64,000 bases of DNA from the NCBI GenBank assembly GCA_964432595.1, contig CAYSOF010000005.1:1-64000 (forward strand), in the 5' to 3' direction. The notes under the pieces were generated by a model that was not told the DNA's origin, ran no database searches, and was given only the letters and a program-made list of their open reading frames with translations. Positions within the stretch are counted from its first letter, which is position 1; every line of letters starts with the position of its first letter. The stretch comes from DASYLJ01 sp964432595 (GTDB taxonomy: Bacteria; Desulfobacterota; Binatia; DP-6). Shown piece by piece: positions 62,323 through 64,000 of the stretch. The position numbers were made by a program, and so were the translations under genes.

Positions 62323-63375
62323 ATGCGCGCCGCCGTTCTCGAGGCCATCCGCAAGCCGCTCGCCGTCAAGGAGATGCCCGATCCGCAGACGCCGCCGAAC
62401 GGCGCGATCATCCGCGTCGAGGCGAACGGCATCTGCCGCACCGACTGGCATCTCTGGGCCGGCGACTGGTCGTGGGTCGGCATCCAGCTGCCGATGCCGC
62501 ACGTGCTGGGCCACGAGTTCTGCGGCGTGGTCGAAGAGGTCGGGCCGGAGACCACGCGCTGGAAGAAGGGCGATCGCGTCCTCGTACCGTTCTCGCAGGG
62601 CGAAGGCACGTGCGACTGGTGCCGCACCGGCCACCAGAACATCTGCGACACGCCGCTCGTCCCCGGCGTCGCCTACTGGGGCGGCTTCGGCCGCCTCGTC
62701 GGCGTGCCGAACGCCGACGTGAACCTCGTCCGCCTCCCCGACTCCGTCCCGTTCAAGGACGCGGCGAGCATGGGCTGCCGCTACATGACGTCGTTCCACG
62801 CCGTCGTCGATCAGGGCCGCGTGCGCGCCGGCGAGTGGGTCGCGGTGCACGGCTGCGGCGGCGTCGGCCTCTCGGCGGTGCAGATCGCGAGCGCCATGGG
62901 CGCCAACGTGATCGCCGTCGACGTCTCGGACGAGAAGCTCGCGGCGGCGAAGAAGGAAGGCGCCGTGCACACCGTCAACGCCGCGAAGGACGATCCGACC
63001 GGCGCGATCATGGGGCTCACCGGCGGCGGCGCGCACGTGTCGATCGACGCCCTCGGCGTCGCCGCCACCTGCCGCAACTCGGTGATGTGCGTGCGCAAGC
63101 GCGGCCGGCACGTGCAGGTCGGCCTCACGTCGGGCGCGGAGAAGGGCGAGATCGCGCTCCCGATCGACCTCATCGTGCTGAAGGAAGTGGAGATCATCGG
63201 CTCGCTCGGCATGCAGGCGCCGCGCTTCGGCGACATGCTGAGCATGGTCGAGGCGGGACGCCTCCATCCCGGACGGCTCGTCAACCGCACGATCGGCCTC
63301 GCCGACGTCAGCAGCGTCATCGAATCGATGGACAAGTACGGCACGCTGGGCGTGACCGTCATCACGGAGTATTGA
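62323..63375 (+). CDS. Zinc-dependent alcohol dehydrogenase (MDR family)
   Basis: A 350-aa medium-chain dehydrogenase. Catalytic zinc ligands are Cys38 (NGICRTDWH) and His64-Glu65 (LGHEFCG). The structural zinc lobe has Cys97, Cys100 and Cys108 (CDWCRTGHQNIC), but residue 94, the usual first ligand, is Glu. The NAD-binding motif is GCGGVGLSAVQIA (about 175). It oxidises an alcohol or reduces an aldehyde; the substrate is not evident. A strong ribosome site and its own promoter suggest independent expression, continuing into dapL 6 bases later. Confidence 0.93.
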   Translation: MRAAVLEAIRKPLAVKEMPDPQTPPNGAIIRVEANGICRTDWHLWAGDWSWVGIQLPMPHVLGHEFCGVVEEVGPETTRWKKGDRVLVPFSQGEGTCDWCRTGHQNICDTPLVPGVAYWGGFGRLVGVPNADVNLVRLPDSVPFKDAASMGCRYMTSFHAVVDQGRVRAGEWVAVHGCGGVGLSAVQIASAMGANVIAVDVSDEKLAAAKKEGAVHTVNAAKDDPTGAIMGLTGGGAHVSIDALGVAATCRNSVMCVRKRGRHVQVGLTSGAEKGEIALPIDLIVLKEVEIIGSLGMQAPRFGDMLSMVEAGRLHPGRLVNRTIGLADVSSVIESMDKYGTLGVTVITEY

Positions 63376-63381
63376 ACGGCA

Positions 63382-64000
63382 ATGAGCAGCGGCGATCCCT
63401 GGTTCCAGTCCCTCTTCGCGGAGCGCATCGGTGGTGCCGGCTACGGCAAGGGCACCGAGATCTACAAGTTCGAGAAGATCAAGCGCGCGAAGCGCCAGGC
63501 GCTCGCCGATCATCCCGAGCGCACGCTGCTCGACTTCGGCATCGGCGAGAACGACGCGATGGCGCCGGACGTCGTCCGCCGTCGGATGGCCGAGGAGATC
63601 GACCGGCCGGAGAATCGCGGCTACGCCGACAACGGCATCGCGGCGTTCAAGGAAGCGGCGGCGCGCTTCATGCAGCGGCAGTTCGGCGTCACGCTCGATC
63701 CCGTCACGGAGGTGAACCACTGCATCGGCTCCAAGCCCGCGCTGGCGATGGCGCCCGCGTGCTTCATCAATCCGGGCGACGTCACGCTGATGACCGTCCC
63801 CGGCTATCCCGTCGCCGGCACGCACACGAAGTACTACGGCGGCGACGTCCACCGCCTGCCCCTGACGAAGGCGAACGACTTCTTCCCCGACCTGGACGGC
63901 ATTCCCGCCGACGTCCGCACGCGCGCGAAGCTCCTCGTCATCAACTACCCGAACAGCCCGACGGGCCGCGTCGCCACCCGCGACTTCTACGCGAAGGTCG
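63382..64000 (+). CDS. dapL: LL-diaminopimelate aminotransferase (5' part, cut by window end)
   Basis: The open frame runs from ATG 63382 to the window edge with no stop (206 codons). The translated N-terminus (residues SGDPWFQSLFAERIGGAGYG, then KFEKIKRAKRQAL) and LDFGIGENDAMAP match DapL. A later segment with NYPNSPTGR is the class I aminotransferase signature. The enzyme makes LL-diaminopimelate directly from tetrahydrodipicolinate for lysine and cell-wall synthesis. The catalytic Lys lies beyond the window. It is 6 bases after the alcohol dehydrogenase gene. Confidence 0.88.
   Translation, partial: MSSGDPWFQSLFAERIGGAGYGKGTEIYKFEKIKRAKRQALADHPERTLLDFGIGENDAMAPDVVRRRMAEEIDRPENRGYADNGIAAFKEAAARFMQRQFGVTLDPVTEVNHCIGSKPALAMAPACFINPGDVTLMTVPGYPVAGTHTKYYGGDVHRLPLTKANDFFPDLDGIPADVRTRAKLLVINYPNSPTGRVATRDFYAKV

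Overview
The window is about 64 kb of very GC-rich DNA, almost fully coding, with short intergenic gaps. It comes from a diderm (Gram-negative) bacterium: it carries an outer-membrane polysaccharide export system, a predicted outer-membrane barrel, a lipoprotein-type leader and many secreted beta-rich repeat proteins. Secreted proteins with Myxococcus-type Cys-rich repeats, Thr/Ser-rich linkers and ELWxxDGT or FG-GAP repeats, a two-subunit 2-oxoacid:ferredoxin oxidoreductase, an LL-diaminopimelate aminotransferase and steroid-type acyl-CoA enzymes suggest a deltaproteobacterial or Binatota-like organism. That placement is inferred from gene content; no rRNA, tRNA, CRISPR array, insertion sequence or phage gene was seen.

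Layout. (1) 131-7789: lipid and acyl-CoA genes (thiolase-like protein with a DUF35 partner, a permuted ADP-forming acyl-CoA synthetase), a TauE/SafE-DUF1634 transporter pair, a WD40 protein and a LysM protein. (2) 8014-26685, all on the minus strand: a large exopolysaccharide locus. It has Wza- and Wzc-like export proteins, an O-antigen-ligase/TPR protein, Wzx- and Wzy-like membrane proteins, three GT4 glycosyltransferases, a PglC-like initiating transferase, a PglD/PglE/PglF-like set that should make UDP-diacetylbacillosamine, and a beta-helix protein. It is headed by two tandem genes for secreted six-cysteine peptides. (3) 27006-30662: a class II aldolase and KorAB. (4) 31131-40166: an FG-GAP surface protein, divergent from a cluster of ECF sigma factor, double zinc-finger anti-sigma-like protein, CHAT protease fused to a membrane segment and FlgO-like domain, and an outer-membrane barrel. 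(5) 40174-47162: a second small sugar cluster with an acyltransferase, a GT2, a DegT aminotransferase and two GT-C-like membrane proteins, one fused to HEAT-like repeats. (6) 47237-51752: CHRD, YCII and ELWxxDGT proteins. (7) 51764-58203, minus: DNA ligase, adenylate cyclase, APH-type kinase and a secreted amidase. (8) 58263-64000, plus: a FIST protein, a paired acyl-CoA dehydrogenase, an FMN reductase, a zinc alcohol dehydrogenase and the 5' part of dapL.

In the polysaccharide locus the genes overlap by 1-16 bases over long stretches (ATGA, GTGA, TGATG), so much of it should be translationally coupled. The implied route is: PglF, PglE and PglD analogues make the primer sugar; the PglC analogue loads it on a lipid; GT4 enzymes extend it; the flippase and polymerase export and polymerise it; Wzc and Wza control and secrete the chain. 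A GGCATG-N4-TTGC element resembling a sigma-54 promoter lies upstream of the main operon, upstream of the promoter-distal GT4 gene, and next to the start of the ELWxxDGT gene. This suggests shared control of surface components.
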